Shown here: positions 1 through 5,711 of the stretch, piece by piece
How positions within the stretch are numbered: the stretch's first letter is position 1
How the letters are laid out: each line of letters begins with the position of its first letter
Assembly (NCBI GenBank): GCA_013696015.1
Contig: JACCZI010000307.1
Span: forward strand, 1 to 6,606
Direction: 5' to 3'
DNA from: Nocardioidaceae bacterium
Lineage (GTDB): Bacteria > Actinomycetota > Actinomycetes > Propionibacteriales > Nocardioidaceae
Length of the DNA stretch: 6,606 nt
The notes under the pieces: generated by a model
The model's database searches: none
What the model was told of the DNA's origin: nothing
What the model saw: the letters and a program-made list of their open reading frames with translations, nothing else
Translations under genes and position numbers: made by a program

Positions 1-7
1 AGACGTT

Positions 8-13
8 GGAGAG
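8..13 (+). promoter_or_regulatory. Ribosome binding site deciding the glf start
   Basis: GGAGAG lies five bases before the GTG at 19. It directly abuts and partly overlaps the alternative in-frame GTG at 13, which therefore could not use it. This is why the shorter start is chosen. The 18 bases before the start are too few to show a promoter or the end of an upstream gene. Confidence 0.6.
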
Positions 14-18
14 TGCTA

Positions 19-1191
19 GTGAACGCAGATCTGGTCATCGTGGGTTCCGGCCTGTTCGGGCTCACCATCGCCGAGCGCTGTGCGAGCGACCTCGGTGTGA
101 AAGTGCTGATGCTCGACCGGCGCCACCATGTCGGCGGCAACGCCTACTCGGCACCGGACCCCGAGACCGGCATCGAGGTGCACCAGTACGGCGCCCACCT
201 CTTCCACACCTCCAACCGGCGGGTGTGGGAGTACGTCAACCGCTTCACCTCGTTCACCGGCTACCAGCACCGGGTCTTCTCGACCTATAAGGGCCGCGTC
301 TACCCGATGCCGATCAACCTGGCCACGATCTGCGAGTACTTCGGCCGTTCCATGTCGCCGGGCGAGGCGCGGCAGCTGGTCGCCGATCAGGCCGGCGAGA
401 TCGCCGGCCACGAGGCCGGGAACCTCGAGGAGAAGGCGGTGTCGCTGATCGGACGCCCGCTGTACGAGGCGTTCATCCGCGGCTACACGGCCAAGCAGTG
501 GCAGACCGACCCACGCGACCTCCCGCCGGAGATCATCAGCCGGCTGCCGGTGCGCTACACCTTCGACAACCGCTACTTCAGCGACACCTACGAGGGGCTG
601 CCCACCGACGGCTACACCGCCTGGCTGACCCGAATGGCGGACCACGACAACATCGAGGTCCGCCTCGACACCGACTTCTGCGACCTACGACACGACATCG
701 TCGGCTCGGTGCCCGTCGTCTACACCGGTCCCGTCGACCAGTACTTCGAGTACGCCGCCGGGGATCTGGCGTGGCGCACGATCGACTTCGAGTACGAGGT
801 GGCCGATGTCGGCGACTTCCAGGGGACGTCGGTGATGAACTACGCCGACGAGGACGTCCCGTACACGCGCATCATCGAGCCCCGCCACTTCCATCCCGAG
901 CGCCACTACCCCGAGGACAAGACCGTCATCATGCGCGAGTTCTCCCGGTTCGCCGACAAGGCCGACGAGCCGTACTACCCGATCAACACCGCCGACGACA
1001 GGGCGAAGCTGCTCCAGTACCGTGAGCTGGCAAAGGCCGAGCCACAGGTGGTGTTCGGCGGCCGGCTCGGTACCTACAAGTACCTCGACATGCACATGGC
1101 GATCGGCTCGGCCCTGACGATGTACGACAACACGATCCGGCCGCACTTCGCCGAGGGGACCCCACTCGTCAGCGGAGGCGTCAGCGAATGA
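19..1191 (+). CDS. glf: UDP-galactopyranose mutase
   Basis: Flavoenzyme that interconverts UDP-galactopyranose and UDP-galactofuranose in the cytoplasm, supplying the donor for galactan synthesis. Numbered from the GTG at 19 (390 aa), the N-terminus carries the FAD dinucleotide-binding GSGLFG (9-14) and an acidic residue at the end of strand 2 (LDRRHHVGGNAYS, D33). Further family motifs are YGAHLFHT (57-64), the substrate-side tryptophan in YTAKQW (W161), the arginine in LPVRYTFDNRYF (R179), YTRIIEP (R284) and the C-terminal FAD motif GGRLGTYKYLDMHMAIGSAL (347-366). R179 and R284 look like the two conserved UDP/phosphate-binding arginines of the family. Length matches bacterial homologues (about 370-400 aa). 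A GTG at 13 is also in frame, but the purine tract GGAGAG at 8-13 is correctly spaced only for 19. The stop overlaps the glfT2 start (ATGA). All expected motifs are present, so the protein looks functional. Confidence 0.96.
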   Translation: MNADLVIVGSGLFGLTIAERCASDLGVKVLMLDRRHHVGGNAYSAPDPETGIEVHQYGAHLFHTSNRRVWEYVNRFTSFTGYQHRVFSTYKGRVYPMPINLATICEYFGRSMSPGEARQLVADQAGEIAGHEAGNLEEKAVSLIGRPLYEAFIRGYTAKQWQTDPRDLPPEIISRLPVRYTFDNRYFSDTYEGLPTDGYTAWLTRMADHDNIEVRLDTDFCDLRHDIVGSVPVVYTGPVDQYFEYAAGDLAWRTIDFEYEVADVGDFQGTSVMNYADEDVPYTRIIEPRHFHPERHYPEDKTVIMREFSRFADKADEPYYPINTADDRAKLLQYRELAKAEPQVVFGGRLGTYKYLDMHMAIGSALTMYDNTIRPHFAEGTPLVSGGVSE

Positions 1192-3221
1192 GCTCCCCGA
1201 CCATGACCGACTCGTCGCCCGCCGCGGCGCCGGGCACGACAACCACGCCCAAGGGCGAGGCGGGCACCGCGCGCAGACGCGTCCTGCAGCGCGTGGTGCT
1301 GCCCGCCGACCGCGACCTCGACGTGCTGCCGCTGTACGTCGACTACAGCGCGGCGGTCGGTGTCTCCTCGGAGGACGGGGAGGACCCGCCGGGCGGCGAC
1401 ACGGTGACCGCGCTGTACCCCGAGAACATCCTCGACCGCTACCGGCTGCGGGTCCCGGCCGACCAGCGAGTGTCGTTCGGCACGTACTTCAACGCGTTCG
1501 CGGCCAGCTACTGGCGGATGTGGTCAATCCTCGAGTACGTCGACCTGCGGGTGCGGGTGTCGGGCTCGGCGACCGTGATCGTCTACCGGTCCACCGCCGA
1601 CGGGCGTTCGCAACGCGTCGCCTCCGAGTCGACCGAGACCGAGCCCAGCGGGGACTTCACGTTCGCCCTGCCGCTGAAGCCGTTCGGCGACGGCGGCTGG
1701 TACTGGTTCGACGTCTTCGCCGGCACCCAGGACGCAGTGCTCGAGGACGCGGCATGGACCGCGGAGGTGCCCGGCGACAATTTCGCGTCAGGGACGGCCA
1801 CGGTCGGTATCACCGTGATCCGGCCGGACTCCTGCATCCCACTGCTCGGCCAGCTGGCCGACGACGATGCGGTCATGGCGGTCGTCGACGAGGTCATCGT
1901 CGTCGACCAGGGAAGCGAACGGGTCAGGGACCAGGCGGAGTTCGGCCGCATCGAACACGCTCTGGGCGGCAAGCTGCGGGTCATCGAGCAGGCCAACATC
2001 GGCGGCTCCGGCGGCTTCGCCCGGGCACAGTACGAGACCGTCAAGGCCGGGAGAAGCGACTACGTCCTGTTGCTGGACGACGACATCGTCGTCGAGCCGG
2101 AGAGCGTGGTACGAGCCATCACCTTCGGCGACCTGGCGCGGCGCCCGACGCTCGTCGGCGCCCACATGTTCAGCCTGTACTCGCGGTCCCAGTTGCACAG
2201 CTTCGGCGAGACCATCAACCCGTGGCGCTTCTGGTGGGGACCCGCGGCTCGGGTGCGTCCCGAGCACGACCTGGCAACGCGCAACCTGCGTACCAGCCGC
2301 TGGATGCACCGACGCGTCGACGTGGACTTCAACGGCTGGTGGATGTGCCTGATCCCGCGGAGCGTCATCGAGGAGATCGGGCTCGGGCTCCCGCTGTTCA
2401 TCAAGTGGGACGACGCCGAGTACGGCGTGCGCGCCGGTGCGGCAGGGTTCCCGACGGTCTCCATGCCGGGCGTCGGGGTGTGGCACGTACCGTGGACCGA
2501 CAAGAACGACGCCCTCGACTGGCAGGCGTACTTCCACCAGCGCAACCGGACCGTTGCGGCGCTGCTGCACTCGCCCTACGACTTCGGCGGCCGGGTGGTG
2601 CTCGAAAGCTTCAACCACCAGGTCAAGCACCTGCTCGCGATGCAGTACTCCACGGCGGAGATGCGGCTACTCGCGCTGGAGGACATCCTCGAAGGGCCGG
2701 AGCACCTGCACCCGAGCATTCTCACCAAGCTGACTCAGGTCAAGGCGCTGCGCGGGCATCACGCCGACGCCCAGGTGCGGCCGCACCCGGACAGGTTCCC
2801 GTCGGTCAAGATCACCAAGCCGCCCAAGCGCGGTCGGGGAACCACCGAGATCTACAGCGTCCCCGCACAGCTCAAGGCCGCCGCACGGGCCGGCGTCCGC
2901 CAGCTGCTGCCGGTGCGGACCCTCGCCCACCGGCACCCCGAGGCCCGGATCGCCGCTCGCGATGCGAAGTGGTACCGCTTGGCGCAGCTGGACTCTGCCA
3001 TCGTGTCGACCACCGACGGCACCGCCGCCTCGTGGTACCGGCGCGACCCGCGCCGCTTCCAACACCTGCTGGCCCGCACGGTCGCGGTGCATGAGCGGTT
3101 CCAGCGAGAGTGGCCGCGGCTTGCCCGCGACTACCGCACGGCGCTTCCGGAGGTGTCGTCCGTGCCGTCCTGGGAGGCCACGTTCGAGGCGGCCGGCCCG
3201 CCGGGGGGTAGCGCCTCGTGA
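1188..3221 (+). CDS. glfT2: Galactofuranosyltransferase GlfT2 (galactan polymerase)
   Basis: GT2-family GT-A enzyme that alternately adds beta-1,5 and beta-1,6 galactofuranose units from UDP-Galf to the lipid-linked galactan primer at the cytoplasmic face of the membrane. Domains in order: a low-complexity Ser/Thr/Pro/Ala N-terminal tail (1-28); a beta-rich N-terminal domain (about 31-210, with FNAFAASYWRMWSIL at 101-115); the GT-A core with NIGGSGGFARAQYETVK (270-286); the metal-binding DDD triad (297-299); then FNGWW (381-385), IKWDDAEYGVRAG (405-417), H433 in VWHVPW, and FHQRNR with H450. The helical C-terminal region follows. D297/D299, D409, H433 and H450 match in spacing the functional D256/D258, D372, H396 and H413 that I recall for M. 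tuberculosis GlfT2. At 677 aa it is about 40 aa longer than that 637-aa enzyme, mostly at the N-terminus. GGAGG at 1174-1178 precedes the ATG, which overlaps the glf stop and implies translational coupling. An in-frame ATG at 1203 is a possible alternative start. Confidence 0.94.
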   Translation: MSSPTMTDSSPAAAPGTTTTPKGEAGTARRRVLQRVVLPADRDLDVLPLYVDYSAAVGVSSEDGEDPPGGDTVTALYPENILDRYRLRVPADQRVSFGTYFNAFAASYWRMWSILEYVDLRVRVSGSATVIVYRSTADGRSQRVASESTETEPSGDFTFALPLKPFGDGGWYWFDVFAGTQDAVLEDAAWTAEVPGDNFASGTATVGITVIRPDSCIPLLGQLADDDAVMAVVDEVIVVDQGSERVRDQAEFGRIEHALGGKLRVIEQANIGGSGGFARAQYETVKAGRSDYVLLLDDDIVVEPESVVRAITFGDLARRPTLVGAHMFSLYSRSQLHSFGETINPWRFWWGPAARVRPEHDLATRNLRTSRWMHRRVDVDFNGWWMCLIPRSVIEEIGLGLPLFIKWDDAEYGVRAGAAGFPTVSMPGVGVWHVPWTDKNDALDWQAYFHQRNRTVAALLHSPYDFGGRVVLESFNHQVKHLLAMQYSTAEMRLLALEDILEGPEHLHPSILTKLTQVKALRGHHADAQVRPHPDRFPSVKITKPPKRGRGTTEIYSVPAQLKAAARAGVRQLLPVRTLAHRHPEARIAARDAKWYRLAQLDSAIVSTTDGTAASWYRRDPRRFQHLLARTVAVHERFQREWPRLARDYRTALPEVSSVPSWEATFEAAGPPGGSAS

Positions 3222-4105
3222 GCACCGTCGGCACCCGCGCCGACGAGCAGTCGCTGCCGCCGCTTCAGCCGCCCGGAGACTCGACCGGCCTCTTCGGTGT
3301 CTTCCGGCGCCGGTACCTGCTCAAGCTGCTGGTGCAAAAGGAGCTCCGGGTCCGCTACCAGGCGTCGTTCCTGGGCCTGCTGTGGTCCTACATCAAGCCG
3401 CTGATCCGCTTCCTCACCTACCTGATCGTGATCGGGTACGTCATCGGCCTCAAAGACCTCGAGGGGTACCCGTATCACATCTTCAGCGGCATGATCATCG
3501 TCACCGCGTTCTCCGAGACGCTGCGCGCCGGAACCCGGTCGGTGACCAAGAACAAGTCGCTGGTGCGCAAGATGAACGTCCCGCGTGAGATGTTCCCGAT
3601 GGCGTCGGTGCTGGTCACCGCATACCACGTCGTCCCCCAGTTTGTCGTCCTGCTGATCGCCGTCTGGCTCGCCGGGTGGCACCCCGACGGGCCAGCGCTC
3701 GTCGCCGGAGTCCTGTCCGTCGCGATCCTCGTCACGTTCTCACTCGCCGTGGCGCTGGCGTTCTCGGCGTTCAACGTCTACTACCGCGACTCCGAGAATT
3801 TCACCGAGACGATCGCCCATCTGGTGACGTGGTCGACACCGATGATCTACACCTTCGAGATGATCGCTGATCGCACCAACGGCAACTGGATCGAGCAGGT
3901 CTACCTGCTCAACCCGGTGGCCATCGCGGTGATGCTGTCCCAGCGCTGCTTCTGGGTCCCCACGCTCGAGGACCCTGCCACGGGCGTGCAGCCGGACAAC
4001 CTGCAGCTGCGTGGGGTGCTGATGCTGGTCGCGTGCCTGGCCTTCGTGTGGCTGGCGCAACGGATCTTCAGCCGGCTCGAGTCCGGGTTCGCGGAGCACC
4101 TGTGA
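3218..4105 (+). CDS. wzm: ABC-2 type polysaccharide export permease, Wzm-like
   Basis: Membrane subunit of an ABC exporter of the ABC-2/Wzm/TagG class, 295 aa, which is a normal length. By analogy with mycobacterial Rv3783 it would move lipid-linked galactan across the plasma membrane. An amphipathic cytosolic N-terminal stretch contains RRRYLLKLLVQKELRVRYQ (30-48), typical of the family, and is followed by GLLWSYIKPL (53-62). Hydrophobic segments are visible at about 62-78, 88-100, 130-153, 161-186, 203-216 and 264-281. Conserved features include FSAFNVYYRD (182-191) before a re-entrant region, STPMIY (206-211) and LNPVA (231-235). The GTG start overlaps the glfT2 stop (GTGA), with a G-rich run at 3203-3208 as a weak ribosome binding site. 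Its place directly after glfT2 suggests galactan as the cargo rather than O-antigen or teichoic acid, but that is inferred from context. It is less often mistaken for a drug exporter because its partner ATPase is of the Wzt type. Confidence 0.9.
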   Translation: MSTVGTRADEQSLPPLQPPGDSTGLFGVFRRRYLLKLLVQKELRVRYQASFLGLLWSYIKPLIRFLTYLIVIGYVIGLKDLEGYPYHIFSGMIIVTAFSETLRAGTRSVTKNKSLVRKMNVPREMFPMASVLVTAYHVVPQFVVLLIAVWLAGWHPDGPALVAGVLSVAILVTFSLAVALAFSAFNVYYRDSENFTETIAHLVTWSTPMIYTFEMIADRTNGNWIEQVYLLNPVAIAVMLSQRCFWVPTLEDPATGVQPDNLQLRGVLMLVACLAFVWLAQRIFSRLESGFAEHL

Positions 4106-4131
4106 CCCCACGCCCCCGCAGCCGTTCGACC

Positions 4132-4137
4132 AGGAAG
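4132..4137 (+). promoter_or_regulatory. Ribosome binding site deciding the wzt start
   Basis: AGGAAG sits seven bases before ATG 4145 but only one base before the alternative in-frame GTG at 4139, so it supports the ATG. It lies in the short gap after the permease stop codon. Confidence 0.6.
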
Positions 4138-4144
4138 CGTGCGG

Positions 4145-4903
4145 ATGGCTGACGCGATCGTCTGTGAGTCGGTGTCCAAGCGCTTCACACTCCGCGAGTC
4201 CCGGACGCTCAAGCGCCGCCTCGTCGCTCGGGCCCATGGGCGTGAGGCGAACCGTTCGTTCCTCGCCCTCGACACCGTCACCTTCACCGTCGAGCAGGGC
4301 GAGTCCATCGGGCTCATGGGGCTCAACGGTTCCGGGAAGTCGACGCTGCTCAAGCTGATCTCGGGTGTGATGCGGCCCGACAGCGGCGACGTGCTCACCC
4401 GCGGTGCGATCGCCGGCCTGATCGAGGTTACCGCCGGGTTCCACCCGCAGCTCAGTGGTCGGGAGAACATCTACCTCAACGCCGCGATTCTCGGCATGAG
4501 CGAGACGGAGATCAACCGCAAGTTCGACGAGATCGTCGACTTCTCCGGCATCGAGAAGTTCCTGGACGCACCGGTCGGCAACTACTCGTCCGGCATGTAC
4601 GCCAGGCTCGGCTTCTCGGTCGCGGTGTCCGCGGAGTCCGACATCTTCATCATCGACGAGGTGCTGGCCGTCGGTGACCCCCCGTTCAAGAAGAAGTGCA
4701 TCCGGCGGATCAAGGAGATCCGCGACCAGGGCCGCACGATCGTGTTCGTCAGCCACAACACCACGCAGGTGCAGCGCATCTGCAACCGCGCCCTCGTGCT
4801 GGAGCAGGGGGTGCTCACCTTCGACGGGACGGTCAAGGACGCCATCCACAAGCTGCGCTACGACGATGAAGACGACGTCGACGCCGAGGGTGGCGAGCTC
4901 TAG
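4145..4903 (+). CDS. wzt: ABC transporter ATP-binding protein, Wzt-like polysaccharide exporter
   Basis: ATPase that would power the adjacent permease in exporting lipid-linked galactan; compare Rv3781. Numbered from ATG 4145 (252 aa), it shows Walker A GLNGSGKST (59-67), the family-typical GFHPQLSGRENIYLN (98-112), a variant ABC signature YSSGMYARLGFSVA (147-160), Walker B with catalytic Glu in IFIIDEVLAVGD (167-178; D171/E172), and the H-loop in VFVSHN (H204). The N-terminal ALDTVTFTVEQGESIGLMG is the usual lead-in. The protein ends soon after the ATPase core, in an acidic tail (YDDEDDVDAEG). It therefore lacks the C-terminal carbohydrate-binding domain of the long Wzt proteins that recognise O-antigen termini. 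A GTG at 4139 is in frame, but AGGAAG at 4132-4137 is spaced for the ATG at 4145. The 39-nt gap after the permease gene shows no promoter or terminator that I can see, so co-transcription is likely. Confidence 0.92.
   Translation: MADAIVCESVSKRFTLRESRTLKRRLVARAHGREANRSFLALDTVTFTVEQGESIGLMGLNGSGKSTLLKLISGVMRPDSGDVLTRGAIAGLIEVTAGFHPQLSGRENIYLNAAILGMSETEINRKFDEIVDFSGIEKFLDAPVGNYSSGMYARLGFSVAVSAESDIFIIDEVLAVGDPPFKKKCIRRIKEIRDQGRTIVFVSHNTTQVQRICNRALVLEQGVLTFDGTVKDAIHKLRYDDEDDVDAEGGEL
4900..4903. other. Shared palindromic CTAG containing both convergent stop codons
   Basis: Read on the + strand, TAG at 4901-4903 ends the Wzt-like ATPase. Read on the minus strand, TAG from 4902 to 4900 ends the TIGR03089 protein. 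The two genes overlap tail to tail by four bases, leaving no intergenic room for a terminator. Any terminator must lie inside the opposing coding sequence. Confidence 0.9.
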
Positions 4904-5655
4904 AGGGCGGCCGATGCCCCGACCGCCGACACGTCGACGCGCTCGGTGGAAATGAGCTCCGCACACTGCGCTGGGTCCGGGTTGCGCACGAGCACCACGC
5001 TGCCGTCGACCAGCAGTGGCCCCAGCACGACCTCCGCGATGCCGACCAGCGTCGTCGGGTCTGTGGCAGTGAGCAGCCGCCCACCGGTCGTGAGCCCCAG
5101 CTCCACCCACCGGGTCGTGCCGGCCGCGAGCAGAGCGGCCTGGTCGAGCAGGTCGCTACCGCGGTCCCAGCCCGGCAGCCCGGCGGCCACGGGCACACCA
5201 GGGGAGAACGTGTCGCCCTGGGCGAAGACCTCGGCCCCGTAGTCGAGCACACCGACCGGCAGTGGCTCCTCGAAGCGGGCACCGAGTGGGTGCAGGGCGG
5301 TCGCGACGACCTCCGGCGCTTCCGGCCAGGACGCCGTCATCAGCGGGTCCGGCCCGACCACCGCTACGTCCACGCCGTCCACCGACGTGACGACCGCGCC
5401 CACCCGCCAGCATGCGAGCAGCCACACCACGGCCTGCCAGTGGGCCGGGAGGTCGATGCCCACCCGACTGCCGGCACCGGCACCGACGACGTCGACGAGC
5501 AGGTTCGCCGTCTTGTCGACCCAGTTGCGCAGTGTGGCGGCGCTGAGCTCGACGCGGTCCCCGGCCTGGTGGTCGTAGTACGTCAACAGCGGACGGCTCG
5601 GGTCGGTGGTCACGGTAGCGTCCAGGACGGCACCGATCGGCTGCGCCTGGGTCAT
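4900..5655 (-). CDS. TIGR03089 family protein, AMP-binding-enzyme-like, function unknown
   Basis: A 251-aa protein recognised by the family-typical N-terminal part: RPLLTYYDHQAGDRVELSAA (21-40), TLRNWVDKTANLL (41-53) and GSRVGIDLPAHWQAVVWLLA (62-81). This layout resembles the first subdomain of adenylate-forming enzymes (acyl-CoA synthetases and peptide synthetase A-domains). The family ATP-binding TSG(S/T)TGxPK loop and the C-terminal catalytic domain are not present, so ordinary ligase activity looks unlikely. FEEPLPVGVLDYGAEVFAQG (128-147) is another conserved-looking block. Length is near that of the mycobacterial homologue I recall as Rv3268 (about 230 aa), so this is probably the full protein and not a local truncation. 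It converges on wzt, sharing a 4-bp overlap of stop codons, and diverges from the nucleotidyltransferase gene. There is no purine-rich ribosome binding site, and translation may be leaderless. A cell-wall role is only suggested by its neighbours. Confidence 0.88.
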   Translation of the reverse strand: MTQAQPIGAVLDATVTTDPSRPLLTYYDHQAGDRVELSAATLRNWVDKTANLLVDVVGAGAGSRVGIDLPAHWQAVVWLLACWRVGAVVTSVDGVDVAVVGPDPLMTASWPEAPEVVATALHPLGARFEEPLPVGVLDYGAEVFAQGDTFSPGVPVAAGLPGWDRGSDLLDQAALLAAGTTRWVELGLTTGGRLLTATDPTTLVGIAEVVLGPLLVDGSVVLVRNPDPAQCAELISTERVDVSAVGASAAL

Positions 5656-5661
5656 CCGGTC

Positions 5662-5667
5662 AGCGTA
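5662..5667 (-). promoter_or_regulatory. Candidate -10 element for leaderless transcription of the TIGR03089 gene
   Basis: On the minus strand TACGCT (fits TANNNT) is followed by six bases and then the ATG at 5655. Transcription would thus begin at or next to the A of the start codon. The absence of a Shine-Dalgarno-like tract before the ATG agrees with this. A -35 element is not clear. Actinobacteria commonly use this layout, but a six-base motif with three fixed positions can occur by chance. Confidence 0.4.
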
Positions 5668-5699
5668 CGGAGCGTCGGTGTCGGTGAAACCGGCGGATG

Positions 5700-5704
5700 A
5701 GGAG
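5700..5704 (+). promoter_or_regulatory. Ribosome binding site for the nucleotidyltransferase gene
   Basis: AGGAG lies seven bases before GTG 5712. The competing in-frame ATG at 5697 would put this tract inside the coding region and has only a weak GGCGG in front of it, so GTG 5712 is preferred. Confidence 0.55.
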
Positions 5705-5711
5705 CGAGGAA

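Larger units (their letters stand above)
5656..5711. promoter_or_regulatory. Divergent intergenic region between TIGR03089 gene and nucleotidyltransferase gene
   Basis: These 56 bases are the only space from which both flanking divergent genes can be transcribed, unless their promoters lie inside coding sequence. The region holds the minus-strand TACGCT, a perfect tandem six-base repeat GTCGGT at 5674-5685, and the AGGAG ribosome binding site for the + strand gene. No clear + strand TANNNT element is visible. Confidence 0.5.

Noticed and set aside
13..18. Upstream GTG at 13 as the glf start
   Set aside because: The only Shine-Dalgarno-like tract overlaps this codon, so it cannot serve it. 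The in-frame GTG at 19 has suitable spacing.
1881..1908. Repeated GTCGTCGAC within glfT2
   Set aside because: It is explained by codons for a Val/Asp-rich beta strand (VVDEVIVVD) in the GT-A core. Nothing suggests a separate DNA element.
1520..3094. 524-codon open frame on the + strand inside glfT2 in another frame
   Set aside because: It is arginine- and proline-rich in the manner of out-of-frame high-GC sequence and lies inside a gene with intact catalytic motifs.
4106..4144. Possible promoter or missing small gene between permease and ATPase genes
   Set aside because: Thirty-nine C-rich bases contain no TANNNT element with plausible spacing and no open frame, only the ribosome binding site for the ATPase.
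4906..4927. Possible terminator hairpin after wzt (GGCGG pairing with CCGCC)
   Set aside because: The stem is only five base pairs with a 12-base loop and no T-run, and it lies in the coding 3' end of the opposing gene. It is too weak to call as a terminator.
3740..5110. 456-codon open frame on the minus strand across the permease and ATPase genes
   Set aside because: It is antisense to two genes with clear family motifs. It has the Gly/Arg/Asp/Val-rich makeup of a GC-driven shadow frame and shows no recognisable domain.
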